Assembly: GCA_947258565.1 (NCBI GenBank)
Contig: CAMYJB010000007.1
Location: 1-64,000, forward strand
From: an uncultured Woeseiaceae bacterium
GTDB lineage: Bacteria; Pseudomonadota; Gammaproteobacteria; Steroidobacterales; Woeseiaceae
Length of the DNA stretch: 64,000 bases
Direction: 5' to 3'
Shown here: one piece after another, positions 35,092-43,956 of the stretch
Numbering within the stretch: position 1 is the first letter of the stretch
How the letters are laid out: every line of letters begins with the position of its first letter
The notes under the pieces: model-generated
Seen by the model: only the letters and a program-made list of their open reading frames with translations
Database searches by the model: none
Told to the model about the DNA's origin: nothing
Position numbers and translations under genes: made by a program

Positions 35092-37011
35092 GTGACCAGC
35101 CTGCCTGAATTTTTCGGCGACGCCAGCCCGCTCAAGGAGTGGCTGCCGGGTTTCCAGCCCCGCGCCGGCCAGGCGTGGATGGCCGAGGCCGTCGCGGATG
35201 CCATTGCAACGGCTGAAAAGCTCGTTATCGAAGCCGGCACCGGCACCGGCAAGACCTTCGCCTACCTCCTGCCCGCGCTGATGAGCGGTCGCAAGACCAT
35301 TATCAGCACCGGCACCAAGGCGCTGCAGGATCAGCTGTATCACCGGGACCTGCCACTGATCGGCAAAGCGGTCGGCCGGCCCGTCAGCACGGCGCTCCTG
35401 AAAGGCCGCGCAAATTACCTGTGCCTGCACCGGCTCGACCAGCTCGACGATATCGCCGCGCCGCTCGCTGGCGATTACACCGAGGTTCGCGAGTGGCGTC
35501 ACCACACCGACAGCGGCGACCGCGCCGAGCTGACCGCGGTTGCGGAGGACTCGGCGATCTGGCCGCTGGTGACGTCGACGAGCGACAACTGCCTGGGGCA
35601 GCACTGTCCGCAATATTCCGACTGCCACGTCGTCAAAGCCAGGCGGCGGGCCCAGGAGGCGGACCTCGTCGTCGTCAACCACCATCTCCTGCTCGCGGAT
35701 CTCGCGATGAAGGAGAGCGGATTCGTCGAGTTTCTCCCGGACGCGGAGGCCGTGATCATCGACGAGGCCCACCAGCTCCCGGACCTGGCCGTGCAGTTCT
35801 TCGGCGTTGCCGTCGGCAGCCGCGAACTGCAGCGTGTCGTGGACGAGGTGCAGGTGGCGACATTACCGTTCCGGGAAGCGGAGCTGCAGCGGCGTGTAGA
35901 CCGGCTGGATACCGCTATCAAGACGCTGCGTCTGGCCGCGCCACGGCAGGAAGGCAGGCACCAGCTGGACGAGCTGATGCCCGACATGCGCGAAGCATTC
36001 GCCGCACTCGGGGCCGCGATCGGCGATGCGGCAAGAGGCCTCGAGGCGCTCAGCGACGGCTCGGCCGACATCGCCAAGCTGCACGAGCAGTTGCAGAGCC
36101 TCGGCGAGCGGCTCGCGCTGCTGGCAAGCGAGGACAGCTGGGACGGCCTGCGCTGGCTCGAGGTCAATCCGCGCAGTATCCGGGTGAACCTGACACCGCT
36201 GGACGTGTCCACGACGCTGTCTGCGCTCATCGGCGCCGGTCACCAGGCCTGGATATTCACCTCCGCGACGCTGGCGGTCGGCGACGACTTTTCGCATTTC
36301 ACGTCGCGAATGGGGCTGGGGGCTGTGGCAGGCCTGGCGTTTCCGAGTCCCTATGCGCTGGCCGACAACGGCCTGGTCTACCTCCCGCGAGGCCTGCCGC
36401 AGCCGTCCGACCCGGCGCACACGGATGCGGTGATGGAGGCTGTGATGCCGCTGCTGGAGCTGACCCGTGGCGGGGTGTTCTGCCTGTTCACCAGCCACCG
36501 CGCACTCAATGCGGCGAAAAAGTGGTTGCGTTCGCGCAAGAAACGGCTCGGTGGCCGCACGCTGTTCGTGCAGGGTGCGGCGCCTCGCGACGACCTGCTA
36601 AGGCGCTTTCGCGATTCCGGCAATGCCGTTCTGCTCGGCACGGGCAGCTTCTGGGAGGGGGTCGACGTCCGCGGCACCGCGCTGACCGTCGTCGCGATCG
36701 ACAAGTTGCCGTTCGCGTCTCCGGCGGACCCCCTGATGATGGCGCGCCTGGAATTCATCCGCCGCGAGGGGGGCAACGGCTTTGCCGAGCACCAGCTGCC
36801 GCAGGCGGCGCTGGCCATGAAACAGGGCGCGGGCCGGCTCCTGCGCGGTGAAAACGACTACGGTGTCATCGTGCTGTGCGATCCGCGCATCACGTCCCGC
36901 GGTTACGGCAAGACGTTTCTCGCGATCCTCGAGCCGATGGGCACGACCACTGACATCAAGGATGTCGAGCGCTTTTTCGAACGTCACCAACGATCGGGCG
37001 CTGTCGCATGA
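35092..37011 (+). CDS. yoaA: DinG-family iron-sulfur helicase YoaA
   Basis: 639-residue superfamily 2 ATP-dependent DNA helicase, XPD-like. Walker A is EAGTGTGKTFAYLLP, the DEAH box is IIDEAHQLPDLA, and late motifs are GSFWEGVDVRG and QGAGRLLR. Four cysteines between motifs Ia and II (NYLCLHR; NCLGQHCPQYSDC) fit a 4Fe-4S cluster. GTG is the likely start; no good ribosome site was seen. The ATG of tsaB overlaps its stop, the same yoaA-tsaB order as in E. coli, which separates it from DinG proper. It acts in DNA repair and replication-fork maintenance. Confidence 0.9.
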   Translation: MTSLPEFFGDASPLKEWLPGFQPRAGQAWMAEAVADAIATAEKLVIEAGTGTGKTFAYLLPALMSGRKTIISTGTKALQDQLYHRDLPLIGKAVGRPVSTALLKGRANYLCLHRLDQLDDIAAPLAGDYTEVREWRHHTDSGDRAELTAVAEDSAIWPLVTSTSDNCLGQHCPQYSDCHVVKARRRAQEADLVVVNHHLLLADLAMKESGFVEFLPDAEAVIIDEAHQLPDLAVQFFGVAVGSRELQRVVDEVQVATLPFREAELQRRVDRLDTAIKTLRLAAPRQEGRHQLDELMPDMREAFAALGAAIGDAARGLEALSDGSADIAKLHEQLQSLGERLALLASEDSWDGLRWLEVNPRSIRVNLTPLDVSTTLSALIGAGHQAWIFTSATLAVGDDFSHFTSRMGLGAVAGLAFPSPYALADNGLVYLPRGLPQPSDPAHTDAVMEAVMPLLELTRGGVFCLFTSHRALNAAKKWLRSRKKRLGGRTLFVQGAAPRDDLLRRFRDSGNAVLLGTGSFWEGVDVRGTALTVVAIDKLPFASPADPLMMARLEFIRREGGNGFAEHQLPQAALAMKQGAGRLLRGENDYGVIVLCDPRITSRGYGKTFLAILEPMGTTTDIKDVERFFERHQRSGAVA

Positions 37012-37703
37012 AGCTACTGGCACTCGATACCTCGTCGCTGGCCTGTTCCGTGGCGCTGCAGCTGGGGAAAAGGGTGGTTTGCCGTCACGAGGAGCAGGCA
37101 CGCGAGCACACCCGCCTCCTCGTGCCGATGATCAATGAGGTGCTGGAGGAAGGTGATATAACACCCGCGGATCTCGATGCGGTCGTGCTCGGCAACGGGC
37201 CCGGATCGTTCATCGGGATGCGGATCGCGGCGTCCGTCGCCCAGGGGCTTGCGCACGGTGCCGGCATCAGGATCGTGCCGGTGTCGTCGATGCTCGCCGT
37301 TGCGGCCCAGGTCATGGATAAAGAGGGTGCCGGGGCGGTCGCCGTCTGCCAGGACGCGCACATGGACGAGGTCTACCTCGGGCTGTATGCCGCCGGCAGC
37401 AGGGGGGTGCCGGCGTTACTCGGCGCCGAACGCCTGCACGGTCAGTCCGTAATGAGCGAACTCGAGCTGGAGCCCGGCCGCTTCACGGCGGCGGGCTTCG
37501 GCTGGCAGCGCTATCCGTTGCTTCTCGAAACCAACCGGGCGCTGCTGGCGGCGGTCAGTTCCGTCAGCCACCCCTCAGCACGGTATCTGCTGGCAGCCGG
37601 CTGTGCGCTGGTCGAAGCCGGCGCCGCGATCGATCCCCAGGAGGTGGTTCCCGCCTACCTTCGCCAGACGGTCGCGCAACCCGCCAGGCCGCCGGGCTCG
37701 TAA
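37008..37703 (+). CDS. tsaB: tRNA threonylcarbamoyladenosine biosynthesis protein TsaB
   Basis: 231 residues; part of the TsaBDE complex that makes t6A at position 37 of ANN-decoding tRNAs. It begins MKLLALDTSSLACSVAL, contains the ASKHA-fold segments NGPGSFIGMRIA and QDAHMDEVYLGLY, and has the family length. The ATG overlaps the yoaA stop (ATGA), so the genes are translationally coupled. The stop codon lies within the Pho box of phoB. Confidence 0.93.
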   Translation: MKLLALDTSSLACSVALQLGKRVVCRHEEQAREHTRLLVPMINEVLEEGDITPADLDAVVLGNGPGSFIGMRIAASVAQGLAHGAGIRIVPVSSMLAVAAQVMDKEGAGAVAVCQDAHMDEVYLGLYAAGSRGVPALLGAERLHGQSVMSELELEPGRFTAAGFGWQRYPLLLETNRALLAAVSSVSHPSARYLLAAGCALVEAGAAIDPQEVVPAYLRQTVAQPARPPGS

Positions 37704-37715
37704 CAGTTCTGTAAT
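37698..37715 (+). promoter_or_regulatory. Pho box upstream of phoB
   Basis: Two 7-bp half-sites, TCGTAAC and CTGTAAT, are separated by AGTT, the 11-bp spacing of PhoB sites (consensus CTGTCAT repeats). A candidate -10 (TAATGC, 37728-37733) lies about 12 bp downstream, as in PhoB-activated promoters lacking a -35 box. It implies autoregulation of phoB-phoR. It overlaps the end of tsaB. Confidence 0.65.
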
Positions 37716-37785
37716 ATAGTACTGCTGTAATGCATCGCGTACGGGCATCGGCCGCCCGTATGTACGCGTGTAACTGGAACAGACG

Positions 37786-38478
37786 ATGGCAGCTGGCAAA
37801 ATACTGATAGTCGAAGATGAGGCGCCGATCCGGGAAATGATCGCGTTCCACCTGGTCAGAGCCGGGTTCGAGACCGTCGAAGCGGCCGACTGCCGCAGTG
37901 CACGGCGGTTACTGGCTGACGAACGCCCGGACCTCGCACTGATCGACTGGATGCTGCCTGACATGAGCGGGCTCGAATTGACGCGTACGCTGAAGCGCGA
38001 ACAAGGCAATGAAGACCTGGGGATCATCATGCTCACCGCGCGCGCCGACGAATACGACAAGGTTGCAGGCCTCGAGGGCGGGGCAGACGACTATGTCACC
38101 AAACCCTTCGCGCCACGCGAGCTGATTGCGCGAATACAGGCGGTTTTGCGGCGGTCGCAGTCCGTGAATGATGAAATATTGCAGTCCGGGGTGCTCGAAC
38201 TGGATGCGGCCGGACACCGGGTGGTGGCCGACGGTTCGGAGATCCGCCTCGGCCCGACCGAATATCGCCTGTTGCGGTTCCTGATGACCCATCCCGATCG
38301 TGTCTACAGTCGCACCCAGTTGCTCGATCGCGTGTGGGGAGCGAACGTGTACGTGGAAGAGCGGACCGTCGACGTCCACGTGCGGCGGCTGCGCAAAGCG
38401 CTCGCGGAGCAGGGCGCCGATGCTTACATCCAGACGGTCCGGGGCGCCGGTTACCGCTTCTCGGTTTGCGATTCCTGA
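37786..38478 (+). CDS. phoB: Phosphate regulon response regulator PhoB
   Basis: 230-residue OmpR-family regulator. The receiver has ILIVEDEAPIRE, phospho-acceptor Asp in LIDWMLPDMSG, and KPFAPREL. The winged-helix domain has LGPTEYRLLRFLMTHPDRVYSR and VDVHVRRLRKAL. The wording and length match PhoB, which activates genes for phosphate scavenging when phosphate is scarce. It is followed after 7 bp by its kinase gene phoR, and a Pho box sits upstream. Confidence 0.95.
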   Translation: MAAGKILIVEDEAPIREMIAFHLVRAGFETVEAADCRSARRLLADERPDLALIDWMLPDMSGLELTRTLKREQGNEDLGIIMLTARADEYDKVAGLEGGADDYVTKPFAPRELIARIQAVLRRSQSVNDEILQSGVLELDAAGHRVVADGSEIRLGPTEYRLLRFLMTHPDRVYSRTQLLDRVWGANVYVEERTVDVHVRRLRKALAEQGADAYIQTVRGAGYRFSVCDS

Positions 38479-38485
38479 GTAGGAT

Positions 38486-39808
38486 ATGCCCGGATCCTCC
38501 CGAAAATTTGTTTTAGGTATAGCCGGCATCCTGCTTGCCGGCGGCCTGATCGGCTGGGTATACGGTCACGCGGCCTGGGGGCTGCTGGTGGCAGCCCTGG
38601 TAATCCTGGTGTGGCAGACACGGCAGCTGCTTAGCTTCAATCGCGCCGTGTATACCCGAGATTTCGAGCAATTCCGATACGGCGAGGGCATCTGGCAGCA
38701 GATGTTCTCACGCTTCAACTACGAACACGAACGTGCATTGCGGTCCAAGCGCGAATACCGTCGGCTGCTCAAGGAAATCCGCCGCTCGACTGACGCGATG
38801 CCCGACGGCGCGGTTATCCTGGACGAAGAAAACCAGATCGTCATGTGCAACAAGGCGGCGAAGCAACTCGGTGGTCTGAAGCGCAAAAAGGACCGCGGTC
38901 AAAGGGTGGACAACATCCTGCGCGATCCGAAACTGACTAAGTTGTTACGGACCGATGCGTTTGCGCAGGAAATCGAGATCCCGTCGCCGGTAAAAGACGA
39001 GGGCTGGCTGAACTGCAGGGTTGTGCCGTATGGAGCAAACCAGAAGCTGCTGTTTCTCAGGGATATCACGGAGCAGATCCGGCTGACCAAGATGCGCCGC
39101 GACTTCGTCGCGAATGCTTCACACGAGCTTCGTTCGCCGTTGACCGTGATCAGCGGCTACCTGGACAGCCTATCCGAGGATCCCGATCTCGAAAGAAACT
39201 GGGCGCAACCTGTCCGCCAGATGCAGGAGCAGGCGCAGCGCATGAATACCGTCGTGAGCGAACTGCTGGAGCTTTCGCGGCTCGAAAGTGCCGGTCCGGC
39301 AAGCAAAGACGAAGTGGTCGACGTTAGCGGCTTGCTTGCCGCGGCAAAAAAATCCTACGCCGGCCAGAAAGATGTCGCTGACATCGAAGTTCAGTCGGAG
39401 TCCTCGGCGCAGTTACTGGCGGCCGGCAATGAGATCGAGTCGCTGATTACCAACCTGTTGTCGAATGCCGTACGGCATACGCCTGCCGATGGTCATATCT
39501 CGCTGACCTGGCGCGTCGACCCGGAGGGCGGCGAAATCATAGTGACGGACACCGGCGAGGGTATCCCCGCCGACCAGATACCGCGCCTGACGGAACGCTT
39601 CTTCCGCGTGCACCGTGGGCGTACCCGGGAAGACGGTGGCGTCGGCCTGGGCCTCGCGATCGTCAAGCACGTCCTAAACCGCCACGATGCGGAGCTTTCG
39701 GTAACGAGTGACCTCGGCAGGGGCAGCGAGTTTTGCTGCCGCTTCCCCGCCGAGCGGGTAGTGCTCGAGCCGCCGGTACCGATCGTCAGCGGCGGGAAGC
39801 GCGGCTGA
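38486..39808 (+). CDS. phoR: Phosphate regulon sensor kinase PhoR
   Basis: 440-residue histidine kinase. Two N-terminal membrane segments (GIAGILLAGGLIGWVYG; WGLLVAALVILVW) with almost no periplasmic loop, a PAS domain (MPDGAVILDEENQIVMCNKA), then HisKA with NASHELRSPLTVISGYLD and an HATPase domain (NLLSNAVRHTP, DTGEGIP, GVGLGLAIV). This layout is typical of PhoR, which senses phosphate through PhoU and the Pst transporter instead of a periplasmic domain. It starts 8 bp after phoB. Confidence 0.95.
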   Translation: MPGSSRKFVLGIAGILLAGGLIGWVYGHAAWGLLVAALVILVWQTRQLLSFNRAVYTRDFEQFRYGEGIWQQMFSRFNYEHERALRSKREYRRLLKEIRRSTDAMPDGAVILDEENQIVMCNKAAKQLGGLKRKKDRGQRVDNILRDPKLTKLLRTDAFAQEIEIPSPVKDEGWLNCRVVPYGANQKLLFLRDITEQIRLTKMRRDFVANASHELRSPLTVISGYLDSLSEDPDLERNWAQPVRQMQEQAQRMNTVVSELLELSRLESAGPASKDEVVDVSGLLAAAKKSYAGQKDVADIEVQSESSAQLLAAGNEIESLITNLLSNAVRHTPADGHISLTWRVDPEGGEIIVTDTGEGIPADQIPRLTERFFRVHRGRTREDGGVGLGLAIVKHVLNRHDAELSVTSDLGRGSEFCCRFPAERVVLEPPVPIVSGGKRG

Positions 39809-39899
39809 TTCACCGGTCATCGCGCAGCGACAGAACCCCACCAACAATCTCTTGTGAAGATTCGGTACGCGCGATTCGGATTACGAGAAGATGATGATT

Positions 39900-39917
39900 T
39901 CGTAACAATTCTGTAAA
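39900..39917 (+). promoter_or_regulatory. Pho box upstream of the porin gene
   Basis: TCGTAAC-AATT-CTGTAAA: the first half-site is identical to that before phoB, with the same 4-bp spacer length. It lies 122 bp upstream of the porin ATG in the 230-bp gap after phoR. The close match to the other Pho boxes suggests that the porin is induced by phosphate starvation. Confidence 0.65.
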
Positions 39918-40038
39918 GAACCCGCGTCAGAATTCCCGACCAGTAGCTTTGCGCATGCACCGCCGCACGCTGCCTGTACGATGCACAGCCGGTCGCGTTC
40001 GATTCGCCTATCGCTCAGGACATAGCCTGGAGTAGCAA

Positions 40039-41340
40039 ATGAAAAGACTATTAATTCCGACCCTGGCCATTGGTCTGCTGGTCTCTCCTGTCACATTTGG
40101 CGCCGTCAGTGAGGCAGAGATCGAAGAGCTGCGCAAGCAACTCGCATTGGTATCGCAACGGCTCGAAGAGCTCGCCGCGGAAAACGCGGAGCTCCGTCGG
40201 GCACAGAGTGCATCGGCGACGGCTATCGCCGAGGTTCAGACCACTGTAGCCGAGGCTGCCCTGGCTGAGGCGCCTGCAGCGAGTGACAGCTGGTCGGATC
40301 GGATCCGGCTCAATGGCGATTTCCGCTACCGCTACGAGAGGATTGATCCCGAGGGCAGCGATACGCGTCGGCGCAACCGGATTCGTGCGCGGGTAAATGT
40401 CCGAGCCGACCTGTCGGACGACATCGAAGTAGGATTCGGGCTTGCGACCGGTGGCGACGATCCCGTTTCGACCAACCAGACACTGGGCGGCGGCGGGTCA
40501 TCGAAAAACGTGGCGCTGAACCTGGCGTATGCGGACTGGGAGATCATGGATGGTCTGCATCTTGTCGGCGGTAAATTCAAGAACCCGCTGTATCGCGTCG
40601 GCAAACAGGCATTGATGTGGGACGGTGACTGGACGCCGGAAGGCATCTCGATGAAGTACAAGCGCGACTGGTACTTCGTAAACGCCATCGGCACGTTCCT
40701 CGAAAGCGACAGCCGCAGAGGCAATGACGCGCTCAGCTGGGGAGCGCAGTTTGGCGCGACCGGCGAGTTCGCGGGCGCAAAGCTGACGGGCGGCGTGGCC
40801 TATTACTCGATACCGACCCAGGGTGACACCACGACTTTCGGTGATCCCTCGGATCCCGGCGACTACTTCGGCAACACGGCCGTGCAGGCCGACGGACAGC
40901 TCTGCGGCACCGTCCCCGGTGAAGATTGCGTGTATCTCTACGACTACCTGCTTACCCAGGTATTTGCCGAGGCTGCCTTCGACCTGGGGGGATGGCCGGC
41001 GGTCGTGTTTGCCGACTTCGTGAATAACAGCGACGCACCGGACAACGATACTGGCTGGACGCTCGGCACCCGCTTTGGCCAGGCCAAGAGCAGAGGCCAG
41101 TGGCAATTCACCTACCTTTACGCCGACAAGGAGGCCGACGCGATGCTGGGCTTGCTGACGGATTCCGACTTTGCCGGCGGCGGCACCGACAACAGGGGCC
41201 ATTTCTTCAAGGTCGATTATGGCGTGAGCAAGAGCTGGACGATCGGCGCGCAGTACTTCATTAACGAGACCGACGTCAGCTCGGGCGACAAACGGGATTT
41301 CAATCGCCTGATGCTCGACGCGCAGTGGAAGTGGAAGTAA
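40039..41340 (+). CDS. Outer-membrane porin, probable phosphate-starvation porin
   Basis: 433 residues. Signal peptide (MKRLLIPTLAIGLLVSPVTFGA), then a short N-terminal coiled coil rich in Glu/Leu (about residues 28-56: IEELRKQLALVSQRLEELAA), then a 16-strand-type barrel with aromatic-basic ladders such as RLNGDFRYRYERID and GVSKSWTIGAQYFINE, ending in WKWK. The family appears to be the 'putative porin' group; no substrate residue is recognisable. A Pho box upstream and its place between phoR and phoU suggest a role in phosphate uptake, comparable to OprP/PhoE but not clearly homologous. No specificity is claimed. Confidence 0.82.
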   Translation: MKRLLIPTLAIGLLVSPVTFGAVSEAEIEELRKQLALVSQRLEELAAENAELRRAQSASATAIAEVQTTVAEAALAEAPAASDSWSDRIRLNGDFRYRYERIDPEGSDTRRRNRIRARVNVRADLSDDIEVGFGLATGGDDPVSTNQTLGGGGSSKNVALNLAYADWEIMDGLHLVGGKFKNPLYRVGKQALMWDGDWTPEGISMKYKRDWYFVNAIGTFLESDSRRGNDALSWGAQFGATGEFAGAKLTGGVAYYSIPTQGDTTTFGDPSDPGDYFGNTAVQADGQLCGTVPGEDCVYLYDYLLTQVFAEAAFDLGGWPAVVFADFVNNSDAPDNDTGWTLGTRFGQAKSRGQWQFTYLYADKEADAMLGLLTDSDFAGGGTDNRGHFFKVDYGVSKSWTIGAQYFINETDVSSGDKRDFNRLMLDAQWKWK

Positions 41341-41427
41341 AGTCGTCTCGATTGTTTTGGCTAAGAGCTTGACGTAACGTTCATTTTAAAGTGACATAGA
41401 GTTCGCTTGGGCAAGCGTGGATATCTT

Positions 41428-42135
41428 ATGGAAGCTTCCAACTTTACCGACCACATCTCGCGGCGATTCAACAAGGACATCGAGGATCTTCGTAACACCG
41501 TCCTCAGTATGGGTGGCCTTGTTGAGACCCAGCTGTCGCGGGCGATCGCGGCGATTGTCAGCGGCGACAGCGAACTCGGCCTCAAGGTCGCGAACGACGA
41601 CTACAAGGTCAACAACCTCGAGGTCGATATCGACGAGGAGTGCAGCCGGATCCTCGCCACACGGGCGCCTGCGGCGGGAGACCTGCGACTGATCGTTGCG
41701 ATCATCAAGACAATCACAGACCTCGAGCGGATCGGCGACGAGGCGGAGAAGATCGGCTTCCTCGCGTCGAAACTCGCGGGCATGGACCGGCCGGCGGATT
41801 CGTACCGCGAACTCAAGAACCTGGGCAGTCACGTTTCGCACATGCTGCGCGACGCCATGAACGCGTTCGCGCGTCTCGATGTGGCCGAGGCCCTTGAGGT
41901 CGTTAAAGAGGACGAGCTCGTCGACGACGAATACGATGCGATTACGCGGCAATGCATCACCTTCATGATGGAGGACCCGCGCAGCATCAAGCGCGTGATG
42001 AACGTTACGTGGGCCGCTCGATCACTTGAGCGGATCGGCGATCACGCGAAAAATATCTGCGAGTACGTCATCTACATGGTTGAAGGCCGGGACGTCCGCC
42101 ACACCGATATCTCGGAAGATCTCGTCGACGAGTAA
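41428..42135 (+). CDS. phoU: Phosphate transport regulator PhoU
   Basis: 235-residue PhoU with two homologous three-helix halves, each with the E/DxxxD-type metal-binding signature (DLERIGDEAEKIGFLA in the first and SLERIGDHAKNICEYV in the second). The ATG at 41428 (MEASNFTDHISRRFN) fits the family N-terminus better than the TTG at 41407. PhoU links the Pst transporter to PhoR and keeps the Pho regulon off when phosphate is plentiful. Normally it follows pstB; here it sits upstream of dsbB and about 1.8 kb from pstS. A weaker Pho-box-like sequence (41372-41389) precedes it. Confidence 0.93.
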   Translation: MEASNFTDHISRRFNKDIEDLRNTVLSMGGLVETQLSRAIAAIVSGDSELGLKVANDDYKVNNLEVDIDEECSRILATRAPAAGDLRLIVAIIKTITDLERIGDEAEKIGFLASKLAGMDRPADSYRELKNLGSHVSHMLRDAMNAFARLDVAEALEVVKEDELVDDEYDAITRQCITFMMEDPRSIKRVMNVTWAARSLERIGDHAKNICEYVIYMVEGRDVRHTDISEDLVDE

Positions 42136-42141
42136 CGCCGG

Positions 42142-42642
42142 ATGACCCTGGATAGCCTGCCGTCACGGCGCGTAGTCAATTTCGCGGGCTTCGCGGTTTG
42201 TTGCGGACTCATGGGCTTTGCCCTGTTTGCGCAGCACGTGCTGTTGCTCGACCCGTGCCCGTTGTGCGTATTCCAGCGTGTCGCCGTCATATCGATCGGT
42301 GTCATCTTTCTCATCGCGGCAATGCACAATCCGTCGGGCGCGGGGCGTATCGTATACAGCGTGCTGCTGGGCGTGGCAGCCATTGCCGGTGGGATCGTCG
42401 CCGGCCGGCATGCCTGGCTGCAGCAGTTGCCGCCCGACAAGGTACCGTCCTGCGGCCCGGGCCTCGATTACATGCTCGAGACCCTGCCGTTTACCGAGGT
42501 GCTGGGTAAAGTTTTCACGGGTTCCGGGGAGTGCGCCGAGATCGTGTGGCAGTTTCTCGGCCTGTCCATGCCGGCCTGGGTCCTGGTCTGGATGGTCGGG
42601 CTGGGCGTCGGCGGTACCTGGAACAATCTCAGGCGCGGTTAG
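42142..42642 (+). CDS. dsbB: Disulfide bond formation protein DsbB
   Basis: 166-residue inner-membrane protein with four membrane segments. The quinone-reducing CPLC motif is in DPCPLCVFQRVAV, and the second periplasmic cysteine pair appears as SCGPG and GSGEC. These are the redox pairs that pass electrons from DsbA to quinones. Its 3' end overlaps the convergent dapE by 14 bp. It lies 6 bp after phoU and may be read from the same transcript, though it has no evident phosphate role. Confidence 0.93.
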   Translation: MTLDSLPSRRVVNFAGFAVCCGLMGFALFAQHVLLLDPCPLCVFQRVAVISIGVIFLIAAMHNPSGAGRIVYSVLLGVAAIAGGIVAGRHAWLQQLPPDKVPSCGPGLDYMLETLPFTEVLGKVFTGSGECAEIVWQFLGLSMPAWVLVWMVGLGVGGTWNNLRRG

Positions 42643-43774
42643 CGCAAACCAGTAACAGCTCCAGGATGCGCTGGTACATCGAAGCCAGCGTGGCTACGTC
42701 TTCCATTCGGACGTGCTCGTCGATCTTGTGGATCGACGCGCTGATCGGACCGAGTTCGACCACGTCGGCGCCGGCCGGCGATATAAACCGCCCATCAGAT
42801 GTACCACCGCCGGTCGATAATTCAGGTGCATGGCCCGTATGTTCTTCGACTGCCCGGCTGACGGCATCGATCAGGGGCCCAGGCTCGGTAAGAAAGGGTT
42901 CGCCGGAGAGATGCCAGCGGAGTTCGTAGTCGATCTCATGGGCGTCCAGGATCGCATGGACGCGCTCCTTCAGCCTGTGCTGGTCCCACTCGGTCGAATA
43001 GCGGAAGTTGAAGCGTGCCGATAGCTGCGCAGGCGTGACATTGGGGGCGCCCACGCCACTCTGGATATTGACCACCTGGAAGCTGGTCGGCGGAAAAAAC
43101 TCGTTACCCTCGTCCCAGACGATGCCGTGCAGTTCGGCAAGTACGGGCGCAAAGCTGCGAATAGGATTGTCGGCGAGATGCGGATAGGCGACGTGGCCCT
43201 GGACACCGCGTACTTCGAGCATGCCGCTCAGTGACCCTCTACGGCCGATCCGGACGATATCGCCCAGCTCAGCATGGCTCGAAGGCTCGCCGATGACGCA
43301 CCAGTCAATGTGTTCGCCCCGACCGTTCAGCGCCTCCATTACTTTCAGGGTGCCGTCTCGCGCACGGCCTTCCTCGTCGCTGGTGATCAGGAAAGCGACG
43401 CTGCCCGGATGACCGGGATATTCAGCAACGAATCTCTCAACCGCCACGATCATGGCGGCAAGCCCGCTTTTCATATCGGCGGCGCCGCGACCGTAGACGT
43501 GTTCGCCGCGGATATCGGGTTCGAACGGGTCCGAGCGCCAGTCGCCGACCTCGCCCGGGGGCACGACGTCCGTATGCCCGGCAAAGCAGAGTAATGGCGA
43601 TGCCGTGCCGCGTCGTGCCCACAGATTGGTTACATCGCCGAAAACCATCGTCTCGCAGTCGAAGCCGACCTGGCCCAGCCTGGATGCGATGAGTTCCTGG
43701 CAGCCGGCGTCATCGGGCGTTATGGAGCGTCGCCGCATGAGGTCGAACAGGAGACTGAGTACGGGATCTTGCAA
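42629..43774 (-). CDS. dapE: Succinyl-diaminopimelate desuccinylase
   Basis: 381-residue M20-family zinc enzyme of the lysine/meso-DAP pathway, which removes succinate from N-succinyl-LL-DAP. Metal and catalytic motifs: GHTDVVPPG, GRGAADMKSGLAA, ITSDEEG, and the C-terminal GGTSDGRF. The dimer-contact and substrate-binding segments are also present. In many gammaproteobacteria dapE follows yffB (and dapD); here pstSCAB and an inverted orientation separate them. The 3' end overlaps dsbB. Confidence 0.95.
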   Translation of the reverse strand: MQDPVLSLLFDLMRRRSITPDDAGCQELIASRLGQVGFDCETMVFGDVTNLWARRGTASPLLCFAGHTDVVPPGEVGDWRSDPFEPDIRGEHVYGRGAADMKSGLAAMIVAVERFVAEYPGHPGSVAFLITSDEEGRARDGTLKVMEALNGRGEHIDWCVIGEPSSHAELGDIVRIGRRGSLSGMLEVRGVQGHVAYPHLADNPIRSFAPVLAELHGIVWDEGNEFFPPTSFQVVNIQSGVGAPNVTPAQLSARFNFRYSTEWDQHRLKERVHAILDAHEIDYELRWHLSGEPFLTEPGPLIDAVSRAVEEHTGHAPELSTGGGTSDGRFISPAGADVVELGPISASIHKIDEHVRMEDVATLASMYQRILELLLVCANRA

Positions 43775-43886
43775 GTGGTCTGCTCCAGGTCCTTACAGCA
43801 ATTCAAGAAGTCATTAATAATCTATTGAAAATAATCGAAAAAATAAGGTTTTTCTGTCTGTGTCGTAGCCGCTATCAACAGGCGCT

Positions 43887-43904
43887 TTGCAACAATTCGG
43901 TAAC
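43887..43904 (+). promoter_or_regulatory. Pho box upstream of pstS
   Basis: TTGCAAC-AATT-CGGTAAC, followed by another AATT, gives an 11-bp periodic repeat like the boxes of phoB and the porin. A -10-like TAAGCT starts 10 bp downstream (43915-43920), the expected distance for a PhoB-activated promoter. The pstS start lies 52 bp farther on. Confidence 0.65.
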
Positions 43905-43956
43905 AATTTGCCGCTAAGCTTTACGCCACGACGCCCAAGAACCCGGAGGATTGATT

